A DNA stretch of 57,806 nt from DAOTYX01 sp034434635 (GTDB lineage Bacteria; Chloroflexota; Anaerolineae; B4-G1; DUEL01): assembly GCA_034434635.1 (NCBI GenBank), contig DAOTYX010000065.1, forward strand, positions 1 to 57,806, given 5' to 3'. Below the pieces are notes generated by a model. It saw only the letters and a list, made by a program, of their open reading frames with translations, did no database searches and was not told the origin of the DNA. A program made the position numbers and the translations under genes. Positions 23,296 to 32,845 of the stretch are shown in pieces; position 1 is the stretch's first letter; each line of letters starts with the position of its first letter.

Positions 23296-24708
23296 ATGCC
23301 AAAGGTCGCTATTATCGGTGCGGGAAGTATCGTTTTCTGCAAGACATTGATGCTGGACATCCTGGCCACACCCGGCCTGGAGGGCACTGAGTTCGCCCTG
23401 ATGGCCCCTTCCACCCGCCGCACGTCGCAGGTGGAAGCCTTCGCCCAGCGCGTCATCCGGGCCAACGGCCTGCCGGCGCAGGTGTGGAAAACTACCGACC
23501 GCCGCGAGGCGTTGAAGGGGGCCGATTACGTCATCGCCACCTTCCAGGTTGGCGGCATCCAGGGCTTCGAGGCCGACTACAAGATCCCGTTCAAGCACGG
23601 CGTGGACCAGTGCATCGGCGACACCCTCGGCCCTGGCGGCGTCTTCCGCGCCCTGCGCTCCATCCCGGTGATGATGGACCTGTGCCGGGACATGGAGGAG
23701 CTCTGCCCCAACGCTCACCTGCTCAACTACGTCAACCCGATGGCTATGGTCTGCTGGGCCATCGGCAAGACCCGCGTCCCGTTCGTCGGCCTGTGCCACG
23801 GGGTGCAGACCACGCTCGACCTGATCTCCGGCTATGTGGACGTGCCCAAGGACGAGATTGACTTCCTCTGCGCCGGCATCAACCACATGGCCTGGTTCCT
23901 GCGCCTGACGCACAAGGGGCGTGACCTGTACCCCATCCTCCGCGAGCGCTTCGAGAAGCCGGAGTACTACGTCAACGAGAAGGTGCGCGGCGAGGTCTTC
24001 CGTCACTTCGGCTACATCATGACCGAGTCCACCGGCCACCTCTCCGAGTACGTCCCCTACTTCCGCAAGAACCAGAAGGCGCTCGACCTCTACTGCGACG
24101 AGCCGGCCTTCGGCGGGGAGACCGGCGCCTACTACAACTGGTGCAAGTACGTCGCCGACAAGTACGAGAGCCGGGACATCCTCGCCGACGAGCCGACGGC
24201 CCTGCCGCCGCGCAGCATCGAGTACGGCTCCTACGTCATCGAGGCCCTGGAGACCGGGCGCACCTTCAAACTGAACGGCAACGTCATCAACGGCGGGATG
24301 ATCACCAACCTCCCGCCCGACTGCTGCGCCGAGGGGCCGATCTACGTGGACCGCACGGGGTTGCACAAGACCTTCGTCGGCGACCTGCCGCCGCAGTGCG
24401 CGGCGCTGAACCTGACCAACATCAACGTCCAGCGGCTGGCCGTCGAGGCGGCGCTGACCGGCGACCCGGAGCACATCGTCCACGCCTGTGCGCTGGACCC
24501 GCTGACGGGTGCCGTGCTCACGCTCAAGGAGATCCGCGACATGGTCGCCGAGATGCTGGAGGCGGAGAAGCAGTGGCTGCCGCAGTTCGCCGGCAAGACC
24601 CTCCGTCCGACGCCGATCATCAGCATCCCCAAGGACGTCCAGCGGGCCAAGGTGCCGATTGACCCGGCGCTGGCCATCTTCGCCCGCTTCGGGGAACTGG
24701 CACAGTAG
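23296..24708 (+). CDS. Glycoside hydrolase family 4 enzyme (alpha-galactosidase/glucuronidase type)
   Basis: 470-residue cytosolic enzyme of the NAD+- and Mn2+-dependent GH4 family, which cleaves by oxidation-elimination at C3. The Rossmann start KVAIIGAGSIVF binds NAD; QCIGDTLGPGGVFRALRSIP, NYVNPMAMVCWA, VGLCHGVQ (metal-binding Cys and His) and AGINHMAWFL (His) match the MelA-like branch. The length fits MelA better than phospho-glucosidases, and no PTS gene is present, so an unphosphorylated glycoside from the ABC importer is the likely substrate. Galactoside or glucuronide cannot be told apart by eye. The ATG has AAGGAGGAG upstream. Confidence 0.9.
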   Translation: MPKVAIIGAGSIVFCKTLMLDILATPGLEGTEFALMAPSTRRTSQVEAFAQRVIRANGLPAQVWKTTDRREALKGADYVIATFQVGGIQGFEADYKIPFKHGVDQCIGDTLGPGGVFRALRSIPVMMDLCRDMEELCPNAHLLNYVNPMAMVCWAIGKTRVPFVGLCHGVQTTLDLISGYVDVPKDEIDFLCAGINHMAWFLRLTHKGRDLYPILRERFEKPEYYVNEKVRGEVFRHFGYIMTESTGHLSEYVPYFRKNQKALDLYCDEPAFGGETGAYYNWCKYVADKYESRDILADEPTALPPRSIEYGSYVIEALETGRTFKLNGNVINGGMITNLPPDCCAEGPIYVDRTGLHKTFVGDLPPQCAALNLTNINVQRLAVEAALTGDPEHIVHACALDPLTGAVLTLKEIRDMVAEMLEAEKQWLPQFAGKTLRPTPIISIPKDVQRAKVPIDPALAIFARFGELAQ

Positions 24709-24752
24709 TCTGGACCCGAAAAGCAAGAGAGCCAAACGAGGAGGTAAGAACC

Positions 24753-25757
24753 ATGTCTCGACCGATTACCCTTTTTACCGGCCAGTGGGCCGACCTGACG
24801 CTGGAGGCGCTGGCGCAGAAGGTCAGCGCATGGGGCTTCGACGGCCTGGAACTGGCCTGCTGGGGCGACCACTTCGAGGTGGACAAGGCCCTGGCCGACG
24901 ACGCCTACGTCCGCTCGCGGTGGGACATCCTCAACAAGTACAACCTGAAATGCTTCGCCATCAGCAGCCACCTGGTGGGCCAGTGCGTCGCCGACGACCC
25001 GATTGACGAGCGCCATCAGCGCATCCTCCCGCCGCGGCTGTGGGGCGACGGCGACCCGGAGGGGGTACGTCGCCGCTGCGCCGAGGAGATGATGAACACC
25101 GCCCGCGCCGCCAAAAAGTTCGGCGTCAAGGTGGTCAACGGCTTCACCGGCAGCCCGGTCTGGAAGAACATCTACTTCTTCCCTCCCACCAGCCAGGAGG
25201 ACATCAACCGCGGCTTCGCCGACTTCGCCGCCCGCTGGAAGCCCATCCTCGACGTGTTCGCCGAGAACGGCGTCAAGTTCGGCCTGGAGGTGCATCCCAC
25301 CGAGATCGCCTACGACATCATCACCACCCGCCGTGCGCTGGAGGCGCTGGATTACCACCCCGCCTTCGGCTTCAACTTCGATCCCAGCCACTTCATCCAT
25401 CAGTTCATTGACCCGGTGGAGTTCATCAACGAGTTCGGCGACCGCATCTGGCATGTCCATGTCAAGGACTCCCGCGTGCAACTGACCGGGCGCAACAGCA
25501 TCCTCTCCTCCCACCTGGACTTCGGCGACCCGCGGCGCGGGTGGGACTTCGTCTCCCCTGGCCGTGGGGATGTGAAGTGGGACCGGCTGGTGCGCGCGCT
25601 CAACCGCGTGGGCTACCAGGGGCCACTCTCGATCGAGTGGGAGGACTCCGGCATGGACCGCGAGTGGGGCGCGCCGGAGGCGCTGCAGATGATCCGCCGT
25701 CAGGACTTCACCCCCTCGGCGGTGGCCTTCGACGCGGCCTTCGCCGCCAAGAAGTAA
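24753..25757 (+). CDS. Sugar phosphate isomerase/epimerase-like TIM-barrel protein
   Basis: 334 residues of the AP-endonuclease-2/xylose-isomerase-like barrel. AWGFDGLELACWGDHFEV near the start, FGLEVHPTEIAYD (metal-binding Glu, about 175), FNFDPSHFIHQF (Asp/His), HVHVKDSRV and SIEWEDSGMD (Glu) give the expected set of metal ligands. Proteins of this kind isomerise or epimerise keto sugars or act on inositol derivatives. It is next to a Gfo/Idh/MocA dehydrogenase, a frequent pairing in oxidative sugar pathways. Confidence 0.85.
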   Translation: MSRPITLFTGQWADLTLEALAQKVSAWGFDGLELACWGDHFEVDKALADDAYVRSRWDILNKYNLKCFAISSHLVGQCVADDPIDERHQRILPPRLWGDGDPEGVRRRCAEEMMNTARAAKKFGVKVVNGFTGSPVWKNIYFFPPTSQEDINRGFADFAARWKPILDVFAENGVKFGLEVHPTEIAYDIITTRRALEALDYHPAFGFNFDPSHFIHQFIDPVEFINEFGDRIWHVHVKDSRVQLTGRNSILSSHLDFGDPRRGWDFVSPGRGDVKWDRLVRALNRVGYQGPLSIEWEDSGMDREWGAPEALQMIRRQDFTPSAVAFDAAFAAKK

Positions 25758-25812
25758 ACGGTATCGGCGGGTCGCATCCCGTTGACCGAACCGACTCAGT
25801 CAGGAGGGTACA

Positions 25813-27009
25813 ATGAGTGAAGAGACCGGTTTCACGACCATGGCCGGAGCCCGGGCCGAGGGCGCGGCCCCGGAGATCGGCGTCGGCATGCTGGGCTACG
25901 CCTTCATGGGCAAGGCCCACACCAACGCTTACAAGAAACTCCCCTACATGATGTACCCGCCGCCGGCCATCCCCCGCCTGGTCGCCATCTGCGGGCGCAA
26001 CGAGGAGGCCACCGCCGAGGCCGCCCGTCGCTACGGCTATGAGGGGTACTACACCGACTGGCGCAAGATGCTCGAGGACGAGCGCATCGCCCTGTTCGAC
26101 AACGGCGGCCCCAACGATGCCCACGCCGAGCCCTGCATCGCCGCGGCGAAGGCGGGCAAGCACATCCTCTGCGAGAAGCCGCTGGCCCGCACCGCCGAGG
26201 AGGCCGAGGAGATGCTCAAGGCGGCACGGAAGGCCGGCATCAAGCACATGGTCGCCTTCAACTACCGCTTCGTGCCCGCCATCCGCCAGGCCCGCTACCT
26301 CATCGAGAGCGGCGCGCTGGGCCGCATCTACCACTACCGCGCGGTCTACCTGCAGGAGTGGATCATGCCCCACTACGGCACGCCCAAGATCTGGCGGCTG
26401 GACAAGAAGGTCGCTGGCAGCGGCGCGCTGGGCGACCTGGGGGCGCACATCATTGACCTGGGCCACTTCCTGATCGGCGGGATGAAGAGCGTCAGCGCGA
26501 TGACCCGCACCTTCATCACCGAGCGCCCTCTGCCCGACGGCAGCGGCACGGGCAAAGTAGATGTGGATGACGCCTTCGTCGCCACGGTGGAGTTCGAGAA
26601 TGGCGCGCTCGGCACGCTGGAAGCCACCCGCTTCGCCGGCGGCCACAAGAACTTCGAGATGCTGGAGATCAACGGCGAGAAGGGCTCCATCCGCTTCAAC
26701 CTGGAGCGCATGAACGAACTGGAGGTCTTCTGGGTGGGCGAGCAACCCAAGGAGACCCAGGGCTTCCACCAGGTGCTGGTCACCGAAGGGTACCATCCGT
26801 GGTGGTCGAACTGGTGGCCGCACGGCCACATCATCGGCTGGGAGCACACCTTCGTCCACGAGATCACCCACCTGCTGGACTGCATCGTCAACAACAAGGA
26901 CGTGGCCCCTTACGGCGCAACCTTCGAGGACGGCTACCGCGCCGCCGTGGTCTGCGACGCCATCCTCGAGTCGGCGGCGAAGAAGAAGCAGGTGGACATC
27001 CGCTACTAA
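25813..27009 (+). CDS. Gfo/Idh/MocA-family sugar dehydrogenase
   Basis: 398 residues. After a 20-residue leader the Rossmann domain starts IGVGMLGYAFMGKAHTNAYK; HILCEKPLA carries the signature EKP Lys, and the C-terminal beta-sheet domain includes GALGDLGAHIIDLGHFLIG with the catalytic-region Asp and His. NAD(P)-dependent oxidation of a sugar or inositol hydroxyl is expected. The first Gly motif is GxxGYAF, slightly unusual. It follows the isomerase by 55 bases with GGAGGG before the ATG. A hairpin at 27020-27049 follows. Confidence 0.9.
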   Translation: MSEETGFTTMAGARAEGAAPEIGVGMLGYAFMGKAHTNAYKKLPYMMYPPPAIPRLVAICGRNEEATAEAARRYGYEGYYTDWRKMLEDERIALFDNGGPNDAHAEPCIAAAKAGKHILCEKPLARTAEEAEEMLKAARKAGIKHMVAFNYRFVPAIRQARYLIESGALGRIYHYRAVYLQEWIMPHYGTPKIWRLDKKVAGSGALGDLGAHIIDLGHFLIGGMKSVSAMTRTFITERPLPDGSGTGKVDVDDAFVATVEFENGALGTLEATRFAGGHKNFEMLEINGEKGSIRFNLERMNELEVFWVGEQPKETQGFHQVLVTEGYHPWWSNWWPHGHIIGWEHTFVHEITHLLDCIVNNKDVAPYGATFEDGYRAAVVCDAILESAAKKKQVDIRY

Positions 27010-27019
27010 CGGCGATGCT

Positions 27020-27049
27020 GGTGGGGCGGGGCCACGGCCTCGCCCCACC
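27020..27049 (+). terminator. Stem-loop after the Gfo/Idh/MocA gene
   Basis: GGTGGGGCG (27020-27028) pairs exactly with CGCCCCACC (27041-27049), with further pairing inside. Its spacing after the stop resembles the hairpin at 19096-19127, suggesting a common way to tune expression within this long locus. Confidence 0.6.
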
Positions 27050-27093
27050 CTGCCCTGTTCCCGTCCCCAGGGGGAACGGCCAGGAGAGGAAGT

Positions 27094-27411
27094 ATGACTC
27101 TGCAAGCGGTCCTTTTCATCGTTGGCTTCTTGGCGATCCTGTTGGCCTACATCTTCTTCATCGCCTTCCTGGCACGCCGGCTGCGTGGCAAGATCCCTCA
27201 CCGGGTGCACGCGACGGTGGAGATGATCATCATTGCGGGTATCCTGCTGGGCGTAGTCGGCATCTTCCAGCCATGGCTGCAGGCTGGCTATACCTATGGC
27301 TTCACCCTGCTCCTCTACTCCACCCTCTCTTTCATCGTCTGGAGCCACATCCCACCCCAACCCGCGCCCCACAAGAGCGCTGCCGTCACCGAAACGGAAC
27401 GGAGGCGATAG
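27094..27411 (+). CDS. Small membrane protein of unknown function
   Basis: 105 residues with three hydrophobic segments (about 4-26, 42-62 and 68-84) and a charged C-terminal tail ending ETERRR. The ATG has CAGGAGAGGAAG upstream. Its stop TAG is directly followed by the ATG of the TIM-barrel gene. No family recognised; its position suggests a role in the sugar locus, perhaps an accessory transport or sensing subunit. Confidence 0.6.
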   Translation: MTLQAVLFIVGFLAILLAYIFFIAFLARRLRGKIPHRVHATVEMIIIAGILLGVVGIFQPWLQAGYTYGFTLLLYSTLSFIVWSHIPPQPAPHKSAAVTETERRR

Positions 27412-28557
27412 ATGAGCCTGCCAGACCTGCGTCCACAGGCACTGCGCCGCACCCCGGAGCAGATGCTGACCCATCTGCGTTCCTTCACGCTCGACCTGAA
27501 GTTCTCGGCAGGGATATGGTACTTCTCCCCGCCCGCCAACCGCTTCCACGCCGCCTATGGCGCTGCGGTGGACATCGAGCGGCGGCTGGAGATCGCCGCC
27601 CGACTGAAGGAGTACGGTCTGGCGGCGATGGAGGCCCACTACCCCAACGAGATCAACGAACAGAACCTCCCCCTCTGGCAACAGTTCGTCGCCGACACCG
27701 GCATCCGCCTGCTCACCGTCATCCCGCTGCTCTTCTGGGATGAGCAGTTCGAATGGGGCTCGCTCTCCAACCCACTCGACGGCCCCCGACAGGCAGCCAT
27801 CGCCCGCACCCGCCGTGCGCTGGAACTGAACCGCGAACTGGACACCGACTTCGCCGTCGTCTGGCCAGGCATTGACGGCTACGAGAACCCCTTCGGGTTG
27901 GACTTCGTGGCCATGCGCGACCGCTTCGTCGCCGGGCTGGTCGAAGCGATGGATAGCGTGCCAGGGGTGCGGGTGGCCTTCGAGCCCAAGCCCTACGAGC
28001 CGCGCGGCCACATCCTCTTCGGCACCACCGCCGAGGGGTTGCTGCTGGCCCACCAGGTCGAGTCCCGCCTGGCCCACCCGGAGAACCGCCGCCTGCTGAA
28101 TGAAGGCCATGCCCTGGTCGGCCTGAACCCGGAGGTCGGCCACGCGCTGATGGCCTACGAGGACCTGGCCTATGCCTACAGTTGGCCGCTTTCCGAAGGC
28201 CGTCTGGCCCACGTCCACCTCAACAGCCAGCCGCTGGGCAACTACGACCAGGACCTGAACGTGGGCGTGGTCTCCCCCGAGCAGACTGAGGCGCTGCTGT
28301 ACGCGCTCAAGATGTACGGCTATCGCGGCTACTTCGGGCTGGACATCAACCCAGAGCGCATGCCGGTGGAGACGGCGCTGAAGATCTGCATGGACGCGCT
28401 GCGCGCGGCCAATGACCGCATCGAAGGGCTGGACCACGAGGCGATCCTCTACGCCACGACCCACCCCGATCGCGCCCGTGGCTGGCTGGAGGCCTACCTG
28501 GTGCGCGCACGGGCGCCTCGTCCCGACCGCCTCCCGCCTTTGCCGCCCCCTGATTGA
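27412..28557 (+). CDS. Xylose-isomerase-like TIM-barrel sugar isomerase
   Basis: 381 residues. It has the barrel pattern of xylose/rhamnose isomerases: DFAVVWPGIDGYENPFGLDF, VRVAFEPKPYEPRGH with the metal-binding Glu, GLNPEVGHALMAYED (Asp replaced by Glu-Val-Gly-His), HVHLNSQPLGNYDQDLN, and a C-terminal YFGLDINPERM. The EPKPYEP block is shared with the second xylose-isomerase-like protein at 32846. The N-terminus MSLPDLRPQALRRTPEQML is longer than in that one. Isomerisation of an aldose in the locus is likely; the substrate is unknown. Confidence 0.8.
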   Translation: MSLPDLRPQALRRTPEQMLTHLRSFTLDLKFSAGIWYFSPPANRFHAAYGAAVDIERRLEIAARLKEYGLAAMEAHYPNEINEQNLPLWQQFVADTGIRLLTVIPLLFWDEQFEWGSLSNPLDGPRQAAIARTRRALELNRELDTDFAVVWPGIDGYENPFGLDFVAMRDRFVAGLVEAMDSVPGVRVAFEPKPYEPRGHILFGTTAEGLLLAHQVESRLAHPENRRLLNEGHALVGLNPEVGHALMAYEDLAYAYSWPLSEGRLAHVHLNSQPLGNYDQDLNVGVVSPEQTEALLYALKMYGYRGYFGLDINPERMPVETALKICMDALRAANDRIEGLDHEAILYATTHPDRARGWLEAYLVRARAPRPDRLPPLPPPD

Positions 28558-28597
28558 CCGTCCAGACCTTGACAGTCTCGGATTTCCTGGTGAAAGC

Positions 28598-30130
28598 ATG
28601 ACCACCTACCTGCTTGGTATTGACGTCGGCACCACCGGCAGCAAAGCGCTCTTGATCGACGACGCTGGGGAGGTGAAGGCCAGCGCCACCACCGAGTACC
28701 CGCTGTTCACCCCTCATCCGTTGTGGGCAGAACAGAACCCTGCTGACTGGTGGGCAGCCACCGCCACCAGCATCCGACGGGTGCTGGAGCGCGCCAACGC
28801 GCGCGCCGACCAGGTGGCCGGTGTGGGCCTCACCGGACAGATGCACGGATTGGTGTTGTTGGACGACCATGGCGACGTGTTGCGCCCCTGCATCATGTGG
28901 AACGACCAGCGCACCGGCGCGCAGTGCGCTGAGATCACCCGTCGCCTGGGCCCGCAGGAGGTGCTGCGCCTGACCGGGAACCCGGTCCTTCCAGGCTTCA
29001 CCGCGCCGAAGATCGTCTGGGTACGCGAGCATGAACCCCAGGTCTACGGACGGATCGCCACGGCGTTGCTGCCCAAGGACTACGTGCGCTACCGGCTGAC
29101 CGGCGGCTTCTTTAGCGAAGTCTCCGACGCCTCCGGCACATCCTTGTTCGACGTGAGCCGACGCTGCTGGTCGGAGGAGATGTTGCGGGCTTTGGACATC
29201 CCCCGGGCCTGGCTGCCGGAGGTGACCGAATCGCCAGTGGTGAGCGCGCACGTCAGCGCCCGCGCCAGCGCGGAGACGGGCCTGCTGGCGGGCACGCCGG
29301 TGGTCGGCGGCGGCGGCGACCAGGCTGCCCAGGCGGTGGGTACCGGCATCGTGACGGAGGGGATCGTCTCGGTGACCATCGGCACCTCCGGCGTGGTCTT
29401 CGCCGCCTCCAACACTTACCGCATGGAGCCAGAGGGCCGTCTTCACGCCTTCTGTCACGCTGTCCCCGGCATGTGGCACCTGATGGGGGTGATGCTCTCC
29501 GCTGGTGGGAGTTTCCGCTGGTACCGGGACGCGCTGGGCGAACCGGAGCGCGCTCAGGCTGCCGCCACGGGCCGCGACCCCTACGAACTGCTGACCGAAG
29601 CCGCGGCGACCGCGCCGCCAGGTTGCGAGGGACTGATTTTCCTCCCCTACCTTAGCGGCGAGCGTACCCCTCACCCCGACCCGCTTGCGCGGGGCGTTTT
29701 CTTCGGCCTGACCCTGCGCCACGGCAAGCCCCATCTCACCCGCGCCGTGCTGGAGGGGGTCTCCTACGGCCTGCGCGACTCCCTGGAACTGATGCGCGAT
29801 CTCGGCCTGCACATCGAGCAGGTGCGCGCCTCGGGCGGCGGCGCGCGCAGCCCGCTGTGGCGGCAGATCCTGGCCGACATCTTCGCCACGGAGATCGCCA
29901 CGGTGAACACGCTTGAGGGCGCGGCCTACGGCGCAGCGCTGCTGGCCGGCGTGGGCGCCGGGGTCTATGCCGACGTCCCCGCCGCGTGCGCCGCCACGGT
30001 CTCTCTGACAGGTCGCATCGCGCCGGGGCCAGCAGCGCCGGTCTACGCCCGCCTGTACCCGCGCTACCGCGCGCTCTACCCGGCCCTGGCGGGAGAGTTC
30101 GCCGCATTGGCCCACGCCATCCAGGATTGA
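28598..30130 (+). CDS. xylB: FGGY-family sugar kinase, xylulokinase-like
   Basis: 510 residues. The phosphate-1 loop GIDVGTTGSKALLID, GLTGQMHGLVLLD, MWNDQRTGAQC, VGGGGDQAAQAVGTG (catalytic Asp) and the ATP-binding ASGGGARSPLWRQILAD match xylulokinase throughout. It phosphorylates D-xylulose or a close ketose to feed the pentose phosphate pathway. The ATG at 28598 lies 41 bases after the TIM-barrel stop; an in-frame start 186 nt upstream lies inside that gene and is unlikely. With the lyxose and xylose isomerase-type genes beside it, xylulose is the natural substrate. Confidence 0.92.
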   Translation: MTTYLLGIDVGTTGSKALLIDDAGEVKASATTEYPLFTPHPLWAEQNPADWWAATATSIRRVLERANARADQVAGVGLTGQMHGLVLLDDHGDVLRPCIMWNDQRTGAQCAEITRRLGPQEVLRLTGNPVLPGFTAPKIVWVREHEPQVYGRIATALLPKDYVRYRLTGGFFSEVSDASGTSLFDVSRRCWSEEMLRALDIPRAWLPEVTESPVVSAHVSARASAETGLLAGTPVVGGGGDQAAQAVGTGIVTEGIVSVTIGTSGVVFAASNTYRMEPEGRLHAFCHAVPGMWHLMGVMLSAGGSFRWYRDALGEPERAQAAATGRDPYELLTEAAATAPPGCEGLIFLPYLSGERTPHPDPLARGVFFGLTLRHGKPHLTRAVLEGVSYGLRDSLELMRDLGLHIEQVRASGGGARSPLWRQILADIFATEIATVNTLEGAAYGAALLAGVGAGVYADVPAACAATVSLTGRIAPGPAAPVYARLYPRYRALYPALAGEFAALAHAIQD

Positions 30131-30162
30131 GGAAGCCTCAACACCTGACGACCGCTCATTAC

Positions 30163-30195
30163 CCCGCAGGCGGCCGGCCCTCCCTCGCCTGCGGG
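30163..30195 (+). terminator. Stem-loop after the FGGY kinase gene
   Basis: CCCGCAGGCG (30163-30172) pairs exactly with CGCCTGCGGG (30186-30195). It lies 33 nt after the stop; only a short A-run follows, so it may be a processing or partial termination signal. Confidence 0.5.
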
Positions 30196-30226
30196 AAAGT
30201 CACCTGAGCAGAAAGGAGAGATAGGG

Positions 30227-30775
30227 ATGCTGACCCGTAGTCAGGTGAGGGCGGCGCAGCAGCGCGCCGCGGAGATGTTGGACCAGGCCCACATCGTGCT
30301 CACGCCACAGGAGCGGGAGAACATCGAAGTGGCGGAGTTCGGCCTGGGCGACCTGGAGCACACCGGCCTGGAACTGGTCGTATACGTCAACACCGACCGC
30401 TACTGCGCCAAGGAACTGGTGCTCTTCCCGCGCCAGACCTGCCCGGAGCACCGTCACCCGCCAGTGGCTGACGGGCCGGGCAAGATGGAGACCTTCCGTT
30501 GCCGTTGGGGACGGGTCTGGCTTTACGTCCCCGGCGAGCCGACCCCCAACCCGAAAGGTCGTCCCCCCGCTGACAGCCTTCCCTACTACACTGTTTTCCA
30601 CGAGATCGAACTGAACCCCGGCGAGCAGTACACCATCCCCTCTGACACGCTGCACTGGTTCCAGGCTGGCGACGAGGGGGCCATCGTCTCCGAGTTCTCC
30701 AGCACCAGCCGGGACGAACTGGACATCTTCACCGATCCGCGCATTCAGCGCATCCCCCAGGTCCTGGAGGACTGA
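30227..30775 (+). CDS. D-lyxose/D-mannose-type ketol-isomerase (cupin)
   Basis: 182-residue cupin sugar isomerase of the B. subtilis YdaE (D-lyxose isomerase) type. The metal ligands are visible: His75 and His77 in CPEHRHPP, Glu88 in GKMETF and His143 in SDTLHWFQAG. ELVLFPRQTCPEHRHPP and EFSSTSRDELDIFTDP are typical of the family. It would turn D-lyxose into D-xylulose (or D-mannose into D-fructose), the substrate for the FGGY kinase just upstream. GAAAGGAGAG precedes the ATG. The next gene begins one base after its stop. Confidence 0.88.
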   Translation: MLTRSQVRAAQQRAAEMLDQAHIVLTPQERENIEVAEFGLGDLEHTGLELVVYVNTDRYCAKELVLFPRQTCPEHRHPPVADGPGKMETFRCRWGRVWLYVPGEPTPNPKGRPPADSLPYYTVFHEIELNPGEQYTIPSDTLHWFQAGDEGAIVSEFSSTSRDELDIFTDPRIQRIPQVLED

Positions 30776-30776
30776 G

Positions 30777-31811
30777 ATGCGGCTGTACGGTCGTGCCTGG
30801 AGCCGCCGCGAGATAGAAGCGCGCGTGGGGCGGCTGGAGCAGGTCGGCGGGGTGCGCCGCCAGCAGTGGACGGAGGGGCCAGAGGCCGGCGTGGAGCACA
30901 TCCAGGTCCGCACCGGTGCGGGCCTGGCCTACACGGTGCTCCCCTCGCGCGGCCTGGACATCGGCCTGGCGGAGTTTGCCGGCGTGCCGCTCTGCTGGCT
31001 CTCCGCCAACGGCGAGGTCCACCCGGCCTTCTTCGACGCCGCAGGGGTGGAGTGGCTGCGCACCGCGGTGGGCGGCCTGTTGATGACCTGTGGGCTGACC
31101 CAGGTGGGCGCTCCCTGTGAGGACGAGGGGCGCGCCTGGGGATTGCACGGTCGCGTCCATCACCTGCCGGCCCGCCAGGTCGCTGCCGAAAGCGCCTGGG
31201 TGGGGGACGAGGTGGAACTCCGGGTGAGCGGCGTGGTGGAGGAGACGGCCATCTTCGGCGAACACCTGCGGCTCACGCGGGAGATCCGCAGCCTGCTGGG
31301 GGAGAACCGCATCGCCATCCGCGACCAGGTGGAGAACGTCGGTTTCGCCCCCACGCCGCACATGCTGCTCTACCACTTCAATTTTGGTTTCCCGCTGCTG
31401 GACACAAAGACGCAGGTGGAGTTCCCCTCCGTGCGCGTGACGCCACGGGAGGAGAGCACCCCCCTGGCCGGCTATGACCGTTGGGAGGCCCCGCAGGCAG
31501 ATTACGCGGAGCGCGTCTATTACCACGAACTGCCTGCCGATGTGGAGCAGGTCACTGTCACCCTGCGCAACCCACGCTTCCCGCTGCCGGGTAGGGAGCG
31601 ACCCCTCACCGTGCGGCTCTCCTGGTCCACGCGTTACCTGAATCGCCTGGTGGAGTGGAAGATGCCCGGCGCTGGCGTCCACGTGCTGGGCATCGAGCCG
31701 GCCAACTGTCACGTGGGGGGACGGGCAGTGGAACGACAACTTGGCACGCTTCAGTACCTCCAGCCGGGAGAGTCCCGCACGTACGAACTGTCTCTGGAGG
31801 TAGAGGCCTGA
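30777..31811 (+). CDS. DUF4432 aldose-1-epimerase-like protein
   Basis: 344 residues of the galactose-mutarotase-like beta-sandwich superfamily (DUF4432). LPSRGLDIGLAEFAGVPL near residue 60, WGLHGRVHHLPA (His residues as in mutarotases), LLYHFNFGFPLLD and the closing GIEPANCHVGGR are its hallmark blocks. Likely role: interconverting anomers of the sugar for the isomerase and kinases. It is tightly packed with the lyxose isomerase (one base) and the GHMP kinase (one-base overlap), so all three are co-translated. Confidence 0.85.
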   Translation: MRLYGRAWSRREIEARVGRLEQVGGVRRQQWTEGPEAGVEHIQVRTGAGLAYTVLPSRGLDIGLAEFAGVPLCWLSANGEVHPAFFDAAGVEWLRTAVGGLLMTCGLTQVGAPCEDEGRAWGLHGRVHHLPARQVAAESAWVGDEVELRVSGVVEETAIFGEHLRLTREIRSLLGENRIAIRDQVENVGFAPTPHMLLYHFNFGFPLLDTKTQVEFPSVRVTPREESTPLAGYDRWEAPQADYAERVYYHELPADVEQVTVTLRNPRFPLPGRERPLTVRLSWSTRYLNRLVEWKMPGAGVHVLGIEPANCHVGGRAVERQLGTLQYLQPGESRTYELSLEVEA

Positions 31812-32836
31812 TGCGCATCATCAACAGCGTGGCCCCCATCCGTATTTGCGACAACGGCGGCTGGACCGATACCTGGTTCGCCGGCCATGGCAAGGTCTTC
31901 AACATTGGCGTCTACCCCTATGCCGAGGTGCAGATCGAGGTCCGTCCCGCCGACCAGCAGGAGGAGCGCATCGTCATCTACGCTGAGAACTTCGGCGAGC
32001 GGTACGCCGTGCACCCCGAACGGCACGGCTGGGATCGCCATCCGCTGCTGGAGGCGGCCATCGAGCGCATGCAGGTGCCGACGAACCTGGCCTTCCAGGT
32101 GACCATCTTCTCCGAAGCCCCGGCTGGCGCTTCCACCGGCACCTCGGCGGCGGTGTCGGTGGCGCTTATCGGCGCACTGGACTGCCTGACGCCGGGCCGT
32201 ATGACCCCCCATGAGGTCGCCCTGACCGCCCAGTCCATCGAGACGGACATGCTCAAGCAGCAGTGCGGCATCCAGGATCAACTCTGCTCCGCCTACGGAG
32301 GCATCAACTACATCGAGATGTACCAGTATCCGCACGCCTCTGTCTCCCAGATTCATGTGCCCAACGCCATCTGGTGGGAACTGGAGCGGCGTCTGGTGCT
32401 GATCTACCTGGGTCGCTCGCACAGTTCCTCGGCGGTGCACGAGCGGGTCATTCACGACCTGGAGGATGCCGGGCCGGGCTGCAAGCCGCTGAACGACCTG
32501 CGCGTGACCGCGGAGAAGTCGCGCGACGCGCTCTACGCAGGGGACTTCGAGGCCCTGGGGCGGGCGATGATCGAGAACACCGAGGCCCAGGCCCGCCTCC
32601 ACCCGTCGCTGGTCAGCGCGGACGCCTGGCGGGTCATCGAGATCGCCCGCGAGCACGGAGCGGTGGGTTGGAAGGTGAACGGCGCGGGGGGGGAGGGCGG
32701 TTCACTCACCCTGCTCTGCGGCCCCCTCTCTCACGTCAAGCGGGCCATGATCCGCGAGATCGAGCAAGAGAACCCTCTGTTCAAGAACATCCCTATTTAC
32801 CTCAGCCGGTACGGGCTGCGGGTGTGGGAACGGTAG
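31811..32836 (+). CDS. GHMP-family sugar kinase
   Basis: 341 residues. MRIINSVAPIRICDNGGWTD is the substrate-side N-terminal motif seen in fucokinase and heptose kinases; SEAPAGASTGTSAAVSVAL is the ATP-binding GHMP motif; KVNGAGGEGGSLTLLCG is the third motif. It would phosphorylate C1 (or a similar position) of a sugar, while the FGGY kinase uses a ketose, so the locus may handle two sugars. The ATG shares its A with the TGA of the DUF4432 gene; the longer in-frame start would lie within that gene. Confidence 0.88.
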   Translation: MRIINSVAPIRICDNGGWTDTWFAGHGKVFNIGVYPYAEVQIEVRPADQQEERIVIYAENFGERYAVHPERHGWDRHPLLEAAIERMQVPTNLAFQVTIFSEAPAGASTGTSAAVSVALIGALDCLTPGRMTPHEVALTAQSIETDMLKQQCGIQDQLCSAYGGINYIEMYQYPHASVSQIHVPNAIWWELERRLVLIYLGRSHSSSAVHERVIHDLEDAGPGCKPLNDLRVTAEKSRDALYAGDFEALGRAMIENTEAQARLHPSLVSADAWRVIEIAREHGAVGWKVNGAGGEGGSLTLLCGPLSHVKRAMIREIEQENPLFKNIPIYLSRYGLRVWER

Positions 32837-32845
32837 GAGGAGGAA

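Noticed and set aside
25708..28605. 965-codon antisense open frame across the dehydrogenase and isomerase genes
   Set aside because: Same reasons: no domain, no start signal, and conserved genes on the other strand.
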